Shown: one piece after another, positions 48,461-61,410 of the stretch
How the letters are laid out: the number at the start of each line of letters is the position of its first letter
How positions within the stretch are numbered: the stretch's first letter is position 1
NCBI GenBank assembly: GCA_933228675.1
Contig: OW121742.1
Coordinates: 123,667,983-123,731,982, forward strand
DNA: 64,000 nt
From: Stomorhina lunata
Lineage: Eukaryota; Arthropoda; Insecta; Diptera; Rhiniidae
Direction: 5' to 3'
Position numbers and translations under genes: made by a program
Notes under the pieces: model-generated
The model's database searches: none
What the model saw: the letters and a program-made list of their open reading frames with translations, nothing else
Told to the model about the DNA's origin: nothing

Positions 48461-49660
48461 CTTTTTTTGAAAAAAATTTTTAATTTTTAAAAACAAACAA
48501 AATTTTATTAGAATTTTAAAATAAGGCAAAATTTTTTATTTAAAGCATATTTGGAATTAAATTATAATATATTTCACTAGTTTTCTGCTCAATCCTTTTG
48601 TTAAAATGTGGTTTTGCACTTAATTAATTTTTCTTTTATTACAATTTTGTTAATTCTTCCAAAAGAGAAATTTTACTTGAAAACTTCCTAACAGAATTTT
48701 CAAATTTCTTGTTAAATTTCGTATTCAATATTAATATTAACTAATTTCAATATTAATATTAACTATTTAAATATTAACTAATTTAAATAGGCTTTAATTC
48801 TAAGATTCCTCAATATTTAAAGTATTTTGCTCATTAATTATCTGCTCTCATCTTGGTAACCACATACAACTACTTAAGTTTCAAACTCTAATGTAAAGAA
48901 AATGTTAATTTTCTAGTTTATATGCATTAATACTGTTACTATGAATGTTCTTACATACTTAATTTTTGGTAATTTTATCTCTTCAGATACACCCCAGTAT
49001 TTGGAGATTTTAAGGGCAATTAATATTTGCGCACGAGTAATTCAATACTTTTTTTTAACATTATCTTGATGTTAATGATAATGATACTTTTGTGATAAAG
49101 TGTAGTTTAACCACTTAATACAGTTAAGCCATGGTAACTCCTTCTATATTTGAGATTTTCCTATTAATTTCTTGTCTCTTAGTTAGTTTTTTTTTTTTCA
49201 TTGCAGTATTATTATGTACCTGATATTATATTATCTCTAGAATTAAATAGAAAGCTGCCACTTAATAAATGTGTATACAGGTTTATTTGTTGATTACTAT
49301 TAAAGTCTTTTGAATGTGCGAGTGTGTATGTTTGTGAAAGTTATATTACATTTTTAGTATTATAAGCACAATTTGTTAAAAAGTTTTTTAATTGAAGTTG
49401 CTATCAACTACAACTACTATTAACTATTGCTGTGTAATATTACTTTATATTACAATACACAGAGTTTAACATTTTACACACTTGAAAGCCTCAGGGGTAT
49501 TTTGTCATAAACCTACACACATATTAAAATTTTGTGAACTTCCAAGAACCCACTAAACAATATATGAGGATATGTTTGATGTTAGACAGTTATCTTAAGG
49601 CTTTATAAAAACATTATAGTTGATAGTTAAAAGAAGAAATTTAACTAAAATAAGCAGATA
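48461..49660. other. AT-rich non-coding DNA
   Basis: Contains a small ATTAATATTAACTA repeat at about 48727-48785. No gene was seen. Confidence 0.55.
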
Positions 49661-51000
49661 CTAAAAAAGGATATATGAGCAACTACACAAGGAATCAATT
49701 TTTTACAAAAAATATAGTTTTATTTTAAAGTTCTTATTTAACTACAAGTTGTGTCAGAAAATTTTTTCAAGATTTTGCCAAACTTATGAATCAAAAAATA
49801 TTTAAAAAAAATATATTTTAATAATTTTTTTTAATTATATTTAAGAAGAGAATTTTAAGTTACTAAAGCCTTAAAAACGATAAAAATGAACAATTGCTAA
49901 AAGAGGTTATATGAAAATTTTTTCAAGGGATAACATTAGAAGAAAAATTTTATTTTTATCTAAAGCTTTACAATAAACTTCAAGTTGTGACCCACAAATA
50001 TTTCAATATTTTGGAAAATTTGTAAAAGAAAAAAATTTTTGAAAATCAAATTGTCAAAAAATTTTGTTAATTTTCTTCAAATATTAAATATTAGAAGCTT
50101 TTTAGTCATTTAAGCCTAAAGTTATGTTAAAAATAAACAAATGGTTAAAAATGATATTTAAAAAATTGCCTAAATAAACATTTCTTTTTTAGTTAAAACA
50201 ACAGCTCAAACTACAAATTGTAGCTTTAAAATACTTGAATATTTTAAGAAAAATCAAAGAAAAAAATATATTTCTGAAAATTATATATTAGTTAAAGTTT
50301 CTAAAACATTAATAATAAGAAGCTTTTCAGTAATTTTAGCCTCAAATTTAGCTTAAAATTGACAAAAAGGCAAAAAGGACACATGAAAAATTGTTTAAGA
50401 AAAAAAGCTGGAAGAAAAATTTAGTTTATATCTGAAAATACAGCTCGAACTACAAGTTGGAACATCAAAATATTTCAATATTTTTGCAGAAAAATAAAAA
50501 ATTGTTAGTTAAAATTTCTAAGATATTTATAATAAGAAGCTTTTCTGTAGTTTTAGCCTCAAATTAAGCTAAAAATTGAGAAAAGATAAAAAGGATATGT
50601 GAACAATTTTGTAAGGAAAAAAGTTGGAAGAAAAATGTTTTTTCTAACTGAAACTACACCTTAAACTACAAGTTGTGACATTAAAATATTTCAATATTTT
50701 TGCAGAAAACTAAAAGAAAAATGTATATGATTTTTTTACTTTATGTCAAAGAAAAAATATATTTCTGAAAATTTTTTATAAACAATAGTTAAAAATTTTC
50801 AAATATTTATAATAAAAAGTATTTAGTTATTTTAGCATCAAATTAAGCTAAATGAAAAATTTTTTAACGAAAAAAAGTTGGAAGAAAATTTGTGTTTTTA
50901 TCTGAAACTATAGTTCAAACTACAAGTTGTGACATTAAAATATTTCAATATTTTTGCAGAAAACTGAGAGAAAAATATCTGCGAGAATTGTTTTTAATTT
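49661..51000 (+). repeat. Module block 11, plus orientation, ~245-bp units rich in box 2
   Basis: A clear core lies at 49669, with decayed or partial cores near 49904, 50377 and 50593. Box 2 is well kept in six copies: ACAAGTTGTG near 49744, CAAGTTGTGAC near 49980, ACAAATTGTAG near 50213, ACAAGTTGGAAC near 50451, ACAAGTTGTGACAT near 50670 and 50920. Four of these are followed by TATTTCAATATTTTTGCAGA or similar. Spacing is about 220-250 bp. The 99-codon frame at 50892-51191 starts inside the last copy and is not taken as a gene. Confidence 0.8.
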
Positions 51001-52140
51001 TATTTGTAGTCCAACAAAATTGCTTATTGGGTAAGCAGCTTAGTTATGAACTAGTATTTGTAATTTGTTTGTATGTTGTTGTTGTAGTACCTATTTATTA
51101 CTATATGCTTAACATGAACTCATTAACATCTCTATTCTACTTACTAACAACTACACGAGCATTACATGTGCATACTATTGTACAACAATGAAAAAGGAGC
51201 TCAACAAATGCCAAAGCAACCCAAAGTAAAGGTAACCATAGTGTTAGCATTATAATTACTATGAATATATTATATAACTACCTAATACTAGAATACTTAT
51301 AAAAAAAAATATATAACAGGAAAAAATGATTATAATTACGTGATTGCTCATAGTTCGAGTACAGACAAAAAAAAACAAGCCAACAAACAACTCAACTCAG
51401 GAAAAAAGAATAACTTAATTTGAACTGAACTGAATTATTATTATAATGAGGTATGTTTCCAGCTTGTTCGAGAAAATCCCCAAGGGTTTTTTCTTTTATT
51501 TTCAAAAATTTCCAAAAATAATTTCTCTTTCTATAACTTTTTCATAATTTCTAACAAACACCTGAAATGTCGTTAGAATTTGTTCACATTTATTTAGTTT
51601 GCTTGCTTGTATTTTTATTTAAAAAAGAGATTTAAGTATTTGAGTTTAAAGCAAATATTTCCACAAATTCATTTTTTATTTGTCTGTCTTTTTCAAAAAA
51701 AAGAACCACATAATCTAAAAACAAACTAAAAAAATTTCATATTTTAATTGCTTTGCCACGTTTTTAAATAAAAATTATTTTGTATTTCACTTTTTTCGTT
51801 TCGTAATCTCCCCTGAGACATTTGGCTTTATTTTATTTTGTGTAAAATCTCATTTTGATTTTACTTTGATGTAAATAATAGTAATAATAAATAATTGCTT
51901 AGCGTTAAAGTAAATATTTTCTAGGTAAATAGTACCAAGAAAAGAAGATTAATTACATTTTTAATAAATTCTAGAGGGGGGAAACGCAACGGAAATAAAG
52001 ACAGTGACAAAATTTCATCATTAAAAGGTAAATGAGAGGAAAATTGTGGAAATAATTAAGATTTCAAAGTGTATGAATGAACTTTTTTTAAGCAGCAATG
52101 AAATTCTTTAAGAAAAGCAAAGTTCAAAAAACAAAATCTT
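51001..52140. other. AT-rich non-coding DNA
   Basis: Nothing recognisable. Confidence 0.55.
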
Positions 52141-52255
52141 AAATTGTCAAAAAAGGATATATAAAAAACTTTTTAAGGGTGAAACTTAGAACAAAGATTT
52201 TAATCTTATTTTTAAGTAGACAAAAAACTACAAATTGTGGCATTAACAAAATTCA
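52141..52255 (+). repeat. Single plus module
   Basis: The core is at 52155 with ATAAAAAACTTTTTAAG following, and box 2 is ACAAATTGTGGCATTAAC at 52230 (+75). Confidence 0.75.
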
Positions 52256-53380
52256 ATATTTTAAGCAAAATTTTAACAAAAAAAAAATTAAATTTAATAT
52301 AAAAAAAAATTGTTAACGTTTTTAAAGCATTTGTAGTTTTAATATATATAAAGCCAACAATTATTTTGTTAAGCAGTTTTTCAGATTTTTCAATAATTCT
52401 AATTGTTATTCTTAAGAACAAATCTTTAATATTAAAACTGAAGGATTTTCTTTAATTTATTGTTTTGCATTGAACTTAGGAATAGAATTTTCTTGCCTTT
52501 AAGCTGCCTTAACTAACTAGTATTTTCTTAAAAACATAAATATTTTATTAAAATAACAATTCATTTTCTTTAAACATAAATTTTTTTAAACAATTTATAA
52601 ATTCATTTAAGCATTAGTATCTTTTGTTAAGAATTGAAGTTTTAAATCCTATGTATATGTAAAAAAGCTTAATAACAGGAAGCTGCCAATTTTATTTTTC
52701 TGAATTTATTTAAATAAAATGCCACAACACACACAAAAAAAATTTACACAAAAATATTTTCCAACAAAATCCTCTTAGTTATTAAGATGAAATATAATTA
52801 AAAGTTTATATAAGCAGAAAATCTTAAAGTTTGATTATTCAAACAAAAAACATAGTATAAAAATAAATAAATTTTTTTATAGTGTTTTTTTATCAACATT
52901 TTATTTGTTTATTTGTTGTTATGCATAAAATATTTATATTATAAGGTATTACTATGAAATTTATACATATGTATGTGTGTATTATAGACGTATATATAAT
53001 TTTAAAAAATATATATATAGTATATAAATAATACAACAATATAATAAATACACATTGACAGTAGAAAGAACCAATCAAAAATCCAATTAAAATTGAGGAA
53101 AATTCGATTTGTATGTAAAATATTCAAATATCATACTACTTTGTATTTATAAAAGTTATGGCATAAAACTGTGGATATATGTAGTTGTGTGTGTGTGCTG
53201 GCAACAGCTCCATATTTATTTGTTTATACTCTCACACATCTACTATTAAAAAAGGCAGAATAACACATAATATCCCAGCAGTTTTGTTGGGCTTATATCC
53301 AAAAATTATAAGAGTGATTTCCCCAAGAAATAAGAAATAGATTAGACCGCTTTTAAAATTGTATGTGATTTTTGAAGCAA
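52256..53380. other. AT-rich non-coding DNA
   Basis: TATATA tracts occur near 52990-53030 and a TG run near 53183. No gene is recognisable. Confidence 0.55.
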
Positions 53381-55540
53381 AAAATTTTTCCATAGAAAAT
53401 TTTTTTATAAAAATTTTTTCTATAAAAAAATGTTTCTATAGAAATTTTTTCTGTAGAAAATTTTTTGAGAAAATTTTTCTATAGAAAATTTTTTGAGAAA
53501 ATTTTTCTATAGAAAATTTTTTGAGAAAATTTTTCTATAGAAAATTTTTCTATAGAAAATTTTTTGAGAAAATTTTTCTATAGAAAATTTTTTGAGAAAA
53601 TTTTTCTATAGAAAATTTTTTGAGAAAATTTTTCTATAGAAAATTTTTTGAGAAAATTTTTCTATAGAAAATTTTTTGAGAAAATTTTTCTATAGAAAAT
53701 TTTTCTATAGAAAATTTTTCTATAGAAAATTTTTCTATAAAAAATGTTTGTATAGAAAAATTTTCGAGAAAATTTTTTATAGACAATTTTTCGACAAAAT
53801 TTTTTTGTAGAAAATTTTTTGAGAAAATTTTCCCAAAATTTTTCGAGAAAATTTTTCTATAAAAAATTTTTCGAGAAAATTTTCCTATAGCAAAATTTTT
53901 GATCGAAAAATTTTCTATAGAAAAATTTGTGATCGAAAAATTTTCTATAGAAAAATTTTTGATCGAAAAATTTTCTATAGAAAAATTTTTAATCGAAAAA
54001 TTTTCTATAGAAAAATTTTTAATCGAAAAATTTTCTATAGAAAAATTTTTGATCGAAAAATTTTCTATCAAAAATTTTTGATCAAAAAATTTTCTATAGA
54101 AAAATTTTTGCATAGAAAATTTTTCTATAAAAATTTTTTCTATAAAAAAATGTTTCTATAGAATTTTTTTTTGTAGAAAATTTTTTGAAAAAATTTTTCT
54201 ATAGAAAATTTTTTGAGAAAATTTTTCTATAGAAAATATTTTGAGAAAATTTTTCGATCACAAATTTTTCTATAGAAAATTTTTCGATCAAAAATTTTTC
54301 TATATAGGAAAATTTTCTCGAAAAATTTTTTAAAGAAAAATTTTTTATAGGAAAATTTTCTACAGAAAAATTTTGTCGAAAAATTTTCTGAAAAAATTTT
54401 CTATATAAAATTTTTTGAGGAAATTTTTCTATAGAAAATTTTTTGAGAAAATTTTTCTATAGAAAATTTTTTGAGAAAATTTTTCTATAGAAAATTTTTT
54501 GAGAAAATTTTTCTATAGAAAATTTTTTAAGAAAATTTTTCTATAGAAAATTTTTCTATAGAAAATTTTTCGAGAAAATTTTTTAATAAAAAATTTTTGT
54601 ATAGAAAAATTTTCGAGAAAATTTTTTATAGACAATTTTTTGACAAAATCTGTAGAAAATTTTCCTATAAAAAATTTTTCTTTAAAAAATTTTTCGAGAA
54701 AATTTTCCTATATAGAAAAATTTTTGATCGAAAAATTTTCTATAGAAAAATTTGTGATCGAAAAATTTTCTATAGAAAATTTTTTTTCTATAGAAAATTT
54801 TTCGATCAAAAATTTTTCTATAGAAAATTTTTCTATCAAAAATTTTTCAATAGAAAATTTTTCGATCAAAAATGTTTCTATAGAGAACTTTTCGATCAAA
54901 AATTTTTCTATAGAAAATTTTTCAATCAAAAATTTTTCTATAGAAAATTTTTCAATCTAAAATGTTTCTATAGAAAATTTTTCAATAAAAAATTTTTCTA
55001 TAGAAAATTTTTCAATAAAAAATTTTTCTATAGTAAGTTTTTCAATAAAAAATTTTTCTATAGAAAATTCTTCAATCAAAATTCAATCAATTTTCATAAA
55101 AACTTTACCTATTGAAAATTATTCGATAAAAAGTTTTTCTATAAAAAATGTTTCAATGGAAAATTTTTTCTATAAACTATTTTCTATAGAAAATTTTTCT
55201 ATACAAATTTTTCGATAAAAACTTTGTATCTACAAAATTTTTCTATAAAAAATTTTTATCTAGAAAATTTTTCGATAAAAAATTTTGATAGAAAAATTTT
55301 CGTTAGAAAATTTTTCGATAAAAAATTTTTCTACAGGGAATTTTTTTTATGAAAAATTTTTCTACAGAAAATTTTTCGATCAAAAATATTTTAGATAAAA
55401 AATTTAGCTATAGAAAATTTTCGGAAATATTTTTCGAAAAATTTTTTTCTGTAGAAATTTTTTTGATAACAAATTTTTTGAAAACAAATTTTTCTATAGA
55501 AAATTTTTCTATAGAGAATTTCTCGATAAAAAATTTGAAA
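53381..55540. repeat. Large compound array on palindrome TTTTCTATAGAAAA
   Basis: Sub-arrays differ in spacer and period. About 53381-53720 has a 28-bp unit with TTTTTTGAGAAAA; 53890-54110 a 30-bp unit with TTTTTGATCGAAAA; 54170-54540 the 28-bp form again; 54715-54778 the 30-bp GATCG form again; 54785-55090 the same 30-bp unit inverted (TTTTTCGATCAAAAA or TTTTTCAATCAAAA). 55090-55540 is degenerate. The segment about 53745-53960 is duplicated at 54595-54785, with shared oddities such as TTATAGACAATTTTT and TTTGTGATCG. Long frames on both strands (159 and 172 codons) are low-complexity translations of the array, not genes. Confidence 0.93.
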
Positions 55541-56440
55541 AATCTCACAAAAGGGTGTATACCGCTTTTACTCTAATTCGGAAGCAACTAATGGAGACCA
55601 TTATCGAATGAGAGATAGCTAAGTCACACAAACGTTATCATGAATCATGTGCGTTTATGTGTTTTTCATTGTTCTTTAACGACTTCAATATACACATTTG
55701 ATAGAAATAAATTAATGGAGTGCAATATCTTTAATTATATAGTCCTTGCTTCAACTGCAGGGCTAAATGCCTATATGTGTTAGTAAGTTTGAATAAATTG
55801 ATGAATTTGTTATTTATAAAATATGATTTTTTTTAAACTATAAATGTATTGGTAGTGTTTCTTTTTTCTCCTCTACCAATATAGTATTTTTATATATTGC
55901 ATTTTATGATTGATTATTTTATATAATATAACAATTTTTTTGTTGCTTTTCTGTTTGCCAAAACTCTCTAAATAAATGAAAACCCAAGTGTTGGTTACAC
56001 CACTTTATGTGTGTGTTTGTTTTTAAAAAATATAATAAAATATAAACAAATATGTATATAAAATTTTAATAAAAGTTTATATTTTGTTGGCAAAAAGGAT
56101 TATATTTGCCAAAGATTTTTGTGCTAAAATAAATACCCATATAATTGGTTTTTATTTAAAATGTAGTAAAAAATATATAAAGGAGATTATAGTTTCATTA
56201 CATGAACTAGACCTTATAGTTTTATCATAATCTAAAAGGTAAGATTAGCAGTAATAGCTGAATTAAAAGTAAAATTCTTTGAAAATAATTTTTAAAAATT
56301 AAATCAAAAGAAATTTGATTTGATATTTTAAAAAATTCTCTAGTATTTGATGTTTTCTTGTAATATGATTAGTAGTTTTATTTAGAGATTTATTTTTATT
56401 GAGAAAATTGTTTTTATGTTATATACTTAACATGATGGCC
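55541..56440. other. AT-rich non-coding DNA
   Basis: A degenerate AAAAAGGATTATATTTGCC at 56092-56110 may be a decayed module. Otherwise nothing is recognisable. Confidence 0.55.
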
Positions 56441-56775
56441 ATATATCCTTTTTGCAATCCAACTTAAATAATCAAATAAATAAATTTATTGAAATTTGTT
56501 TCTAACTTTTATTTCTCAAACTCTGTTTATATATCCTATTTTGGAACCATAATATTTTTTAAAGATAAGTAGACAGATTAAAAACACTTTTCTTGACTTA
56601 ATAAAAATGTGTAAAATATAGTATTTTTCATTAAAATTAAATTTTTCTATTTACTTTGATAAAATTGTATGAAATTTCTATAATACAATTTGTGGCTTTA
56701 CTTTTCTTATTCAGCGTATATTGTTTGAGTTTTCTAAATTGCCTTATCGCAAAGTTCGTCATATATCCTTTTTTA
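56441..56775 (-). repeat. Module block 12, minus orientation
   Basis: Minus cores lie at 56443, 56531 (CCTATTTT, weaker) and 56763. For the last, ACAATTTGTGGCTTTA at 56685 is box 2. Confidence 0.75.
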
Positions 56776-57059
56776 TATTTTAAACTTTTGGGTTTTAAAT
56801 TACAAGATTTTAATTGTTGGATTATAAAAACTTGATTCTTTTACTTAGAAGTCTTAATTATTCTATGAATTTTTCTCTTATTTACTTTGTAATGATAAAA
56901 CGTTGTCTAAGTCTTTATTGTCTTTAAGTTCCTTCCCTCTAAATTTATTAAAAATGAAATTGATCATCTTTTTTTGATACAATTTTTACTTGTTTATTTA
57001 AGTTTTTGATATAATTTTGTGTTTTATATTTTTTTAATTTTCAGCGTTTAATTTTCTTA

Positions 57060-58345
57060 AGAAAAAATTCGTTTCTGAAAAAAGGATACATCGAAGGCAC
57101 TTAGAGTTGTGATCCTAGGAAGATTTTTCAACTTAAATTTGTTTTTACCCCTCGCCTAACGACTTGTGTTGTAAAAATTTCATTATTAAAACTATTTTTC
57201 AATTGAGTTTTTGGCAAAAATAAAGTATTTTTATAAAAAATTACTTTTCTTTTACATTTTTAAAACTTTCTTTTATTATCTAATAAATTTATTCTTTTTT
57301 AATAAAGATTTTCATTAAAACCTTTATCTTAACAATTTTAATTCAGTATGAACAATTTTTTTACGTAAATTTGAAATTTTTAAAAAAAGGATATGTGACA
57401 GTTTCTTACATTATTATTTCTAGAAATATTTTTTCATTAAAATTTTATACTGCCGCTCAATAAACGACTAGTGGCATATAAGTTTTTATCAAAAAAAAAA
57501 AAATCAGAAAAAAATTTACGATTTCAAGAATTTCTAAAAAAATCAATTAATTTATGCCTTTAAATTTATATTTTCGCTAAAAACTTTAAGCTTTAAAAAT
57601 CAAATTCAGTATAAGGCACTTCCTTAAGAAAAATTAAACTTCTCAAATGAAGGATATATGACAGTTACCTACATTATTAACTCTAGAAATATTTTTCAAT
57701 TCAAATTTCACTTTTCTGCTCAAGCAACGACTTGTGGTGTATAAATTTCTAAATAAGATTAATATGAAATTATTTTAAAATTAAGTTTTTTAGATGTTTT
57801 TAAAAAATTTACAATTTTAAAAATTTTTTATAAAAATCGATTAATTTATGTCTTCTAAATTTATATTTTTGCTTAAAAGATTAAGCTTATATTATTGAAT
57901 TCAGTTTAGGAAATTTTCTTAAGAAAAATTAAACTTCTCAAAAAAGGATGTATGACTAATTCTTAGGTTATTAATTCCAGTAAATTTTTTCAACTCAAAT
58001 TTGAAGCTTATCCTCAATCCACGACTTGTGGTGTATATATTTATTAATTATAGTTCAAATATTTATACTATGTTTAGGTTTTTATCTAAAAAATCTTGAA
58101 AATTAAACTTATTGTTGTTTTATTAATTTTTGGCTCAAACCTTTAAGCTTAAGAATTCTTATTAAACATTTTTTTAAGAAAAACTTAAATTCTTCAAAAA
58201 GGATATATGACAAACTTCAAGAGTATCAATCCCAGCCATATTTTTCAAAGCAAATTTGTTTCCACTCCTCAATCAACGACTTGTGGTTTGTGAATTTCTT
58301 AATTAGGTTAAAGAAAAACTACTTTTTAATTTAGTTTAGGGGAAA
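57060..58345 (+). repeat. Module block 13, plus orientation, five copies of a 255-305-bp unit
   Basis: Cores lie at 57084, 57389, 57652, 57946 and 58201. Box 2 has a local form: ACGACTTGTGTTGTAAA near 57159, ACGACTAGTGGCATATA near 57464, ACGACTTGTGGTGTATA near 57727 and 58021, and ACGACTTGTGGTTTGTG near 58276. Each is preceded by CTCAA or CTCGCCTA and followed by TTTCT or TTTAT. Unit edges share AAGAAAAATTAAACTTCTCA before the core. The uniform local variants imply local amplification. This block faces away from block 12. Confidence 0.86.
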
Positions 58346-61030
58346 AAATCAAGTTTTTTTATATAATTTATCATGTTTCATTTTCTTGCGCTTTCTTGTA
58401 ATTAAATACAAGCCTTGAGCTGATTAAATAATTCTATTTTAGTATTTATTAATTACCTTTTATACAATTATAAACTGCATTTAGTTAAATCTAGCTAAAA
58501 GCAATATTATCTCACTCCCTCTTCAGTAGAAACAAAACGTTTTAAGTCCTGATCTCTCTGATAGTTTGCCATGATGTTTTTGTTGCTGCTGTTGTTGTTG
58601 ACGTTGTTTTTATGTATATTTAATCCTTAATTAAAATCAAGGATTATGGCAAACTCATACACACATACATAGATACATTTATACCAATAACAACAATCCC
58701 TTTTTGCCATAATTAAATTTCCATTTGTTATTTATGTAAATAACACACTACCACCATCAAACCCAGCAACCAGCCATGGCCAGTTTTAAAAAGCTACAAT
58801 TTCATAGTCATCAATATAATGAGTTCAAATGTTTATCAAAAAAGGGATGGATGGATGTTGCTGATGTTATTTTACTTTATCTAGAACTTATTACTTTCCT
58901 GTAAGCTTGAGAAAAAAACTAAAGGAAAACGAAAGGAAATTGATAAGAATTAATTAAAAGCTTGGACAGCTTGTAGTATACAATTTTTTTTTTTGTTTTG
59001 TTTTTTCTGAAACAAAAACTCAAGGAAGTATTAGTGAATATAACGAGCATAGTCTTTGCACGCAAATCAAATTACATTTTAACAAGCTCCTACACTAACA
59101 CCACTACTAGTACGTCAATATATTTACTAAGTATATTTTAATACCTACACTTATAAAGGTAAGCAAATACTTATTAAAAAAGTAAATACCTAAATAAAAT
59201 TAAAGGTAAATAAATAATTGAATTCATTAAGTAAATGAAAAAAAATAAAATTCAAGTGAAGAAAAAAGAAAACAAAACTACTGTCAATCTGTCCAAAGCA
59301 TATCCTTCAAGTAACAAACAAGAACACCCTCTTCTTACTTTTTTTCCGTCATTCAACCATTCATTCAATAAATGACTGACAACAAGAAAACAAATATCTT
59401 ACTAAATATATTTAGTCATATACACTTATAGCTCGCTCTCGCTGTTTCACGTCATGGGCCAACAAAGAAATGTTAGAAAAACTTTGTTATTTAAACAAGT
59501 TTCCTTAAAATATCTAAAAAAGGACTAAATGACATCTATTGGTTGAAAAATAAAGAAAACAAGGTAAATAATATGTTACCAACACACATATAAATTCTTT
59601 CACCTATACTTACTTAAGTTTGTTTTTTTTTTTTTTTTTTTTTTGATAAAGGAATTGTTACAAAAACATATTGACCTAAATTTTATACTATGTATGAAAC
59701 TAATGCCCACCACTTTTAGTCGTATTCCCATTATTTTATTCCACTTTCCTATAAAAACAAGCAAAAATAATGTGTGTTGTTGTTCTAAAGTCCTTTGTTC
59801 CAAATTGATGATCAAGTGTGTTTTGTTAACGTCAGATAACGTTCTTTATATAACGAAATCTTTTACATACATTTTAACACACTTCAGGATTTCCTTCAGT
59901 TCTGGCTGTTGAAATGCCCCAAAAGGACAAAAGATAAAAAAAAGTAGTACTTTTTTATACAATTTACGAATTTTGTTGATATATGTATAAAACAATACTA
60001 TCGACACATTTTAGATTTTCACTTTATCAGTTGATACGTATTCAGGGACAATTGCCACTGAAGTGACCCCATAGTAATGCGAAGGTAGAGAGTAAATTTT
60101 TGACAAAACATAGTTAGATTTAAAGTTTATTTATACAAAAGTAATCTAATATGACAATTTTTAGTAATATAATGAAAAAAATTCTAAAATAAATTTTAAA
60201 TCTTAAGGATATTTTTTTATATATTTTTAAATTTAAGAGTTTTTTACAAAATTTTTGAATAACAATTTGTTGAATTATCTCTATCTTCAGCAGCTAAAAT
60301 TTCCTCAACCTAACATTACCCACTTTCAAGCTTGCCCTGTATCCTTTTTCTAATATTTGAACAAAAATATATATATTTCAGGTAAAGCCATGACAAAATT
60401 CTTCCTTGAAACCGCAGGGCTTAAATGTATTTACTACTTTCTCTGCTGTTAATGCTTTTAGTGTAATTTTTTTCTTTCCCAAACAATTTTATACTCATTA
60501 ATTTATCTATCTCTATATAAAACCTTCATTCACCAAGTGCAACCTCTTAATCAAACTCAAATCGAAAGCATAAGAGTTATCTATAGAGAGACAGAGAAAG
60601 AGAAAACAAACGAGCCATCACTTAATACTTACAAACAAACAAACAAGAGCCATTGTTTAAGCTGTCAATCCAAAACATGCCAAAAAGTATAAAAGTTTAC
60701 ATTTATTTGTATTAAAAACTAAGGTAAAATAAATTAACGTTTGTTTACTTATAAAAACATGCAGACACACACACACACATACTTCACAACTACCTTTTAA
60801 CTACACCCACTCTTTTCTTTAGCCATTCCTTTCCTAATAGTTTTTTTTAACTACCTTTTTCATCCTTTTCCCATTTAAGAGTTTTTGTTTGTTTGCAAAA
60901 TATTGTAAAATTTATTTACAAACACTTGTTTTTAATAACATCAAACATGTCAAAAGCAATAAAATGTCAATTATACGTAAAGAAAGAAATAAAAATTTAA
61001 AGATAATTATAAAAATCGCTATTTTATATT
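58346..61030. other. AT-rich DNA, microsatellites and one weak minus module
   Basis: Holds TTG/CTG triplets near 58578-58607, a T run at about 59622-59643 and CA/AC repeats near 60766-60778. A possible isolated minus core, GTATCC, lies at 60339 with CCCTGTATCCTTTTT around it. Frames at 59600-59815 and 59643-59912 overlap on opposite strands and have no support. Confidence 0.5.
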
Positions 61031-61410
61031 AAAAAAAGAAAAAAGGATATTCGGAGCGCTTGAAAATGGCAAGGGTTAGGAAAGGAAAATTTTAGCTAAC
61101 AAAATAAAGGAGAAATTTAACAAATTGTGACATACAAATTTTGAAAAAAAAAGTCAAGACTTTTCTAAAAAAAAAAATTGTAAATAAAAAAAAAAAATTT
61201 CATAACATATAAATTTTTTTTATAATAAAATAATTTCAGTTATCATTTAAAACTGAATTGTTACATATCTTATCCTTTCTTATTGCTATAAAGTCATAAT
61301 TTCTCTCAATTTAGCATTTTTTCAAAAAAGGATATATGACAAACTTCTTAACTAGTAGAGCTAGTATCATAAAATTTAATATACTAACACATATCATAAA
61401 AACACATATT
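61031..61410 (+). repeat. Module block 14, plus orientation, two copies
   Basis: Cores lie at 61045 and 61330 (285 bp apart); the second reads GGATATATGACAAACTTCTT. Box 2 is ACAAATTGTGACAT near 61118 and ACACATATTGTGTTAAG near 61401. Confidence 0.8.

Noticed and set aside
50892..51191. 99-codon frame with hydrophobic stretches
   Set aside because: It begins inside the box 2 repeat of module block 11, so its start is repeat sequence; no family signature.
53634..55115. Long frames of 159 and 172 codons on opposite strands
   Set aside because: Ten-residue low-complexity repeats produced by the 28/30-bp palindromic array; the same array opens frames on both strands.
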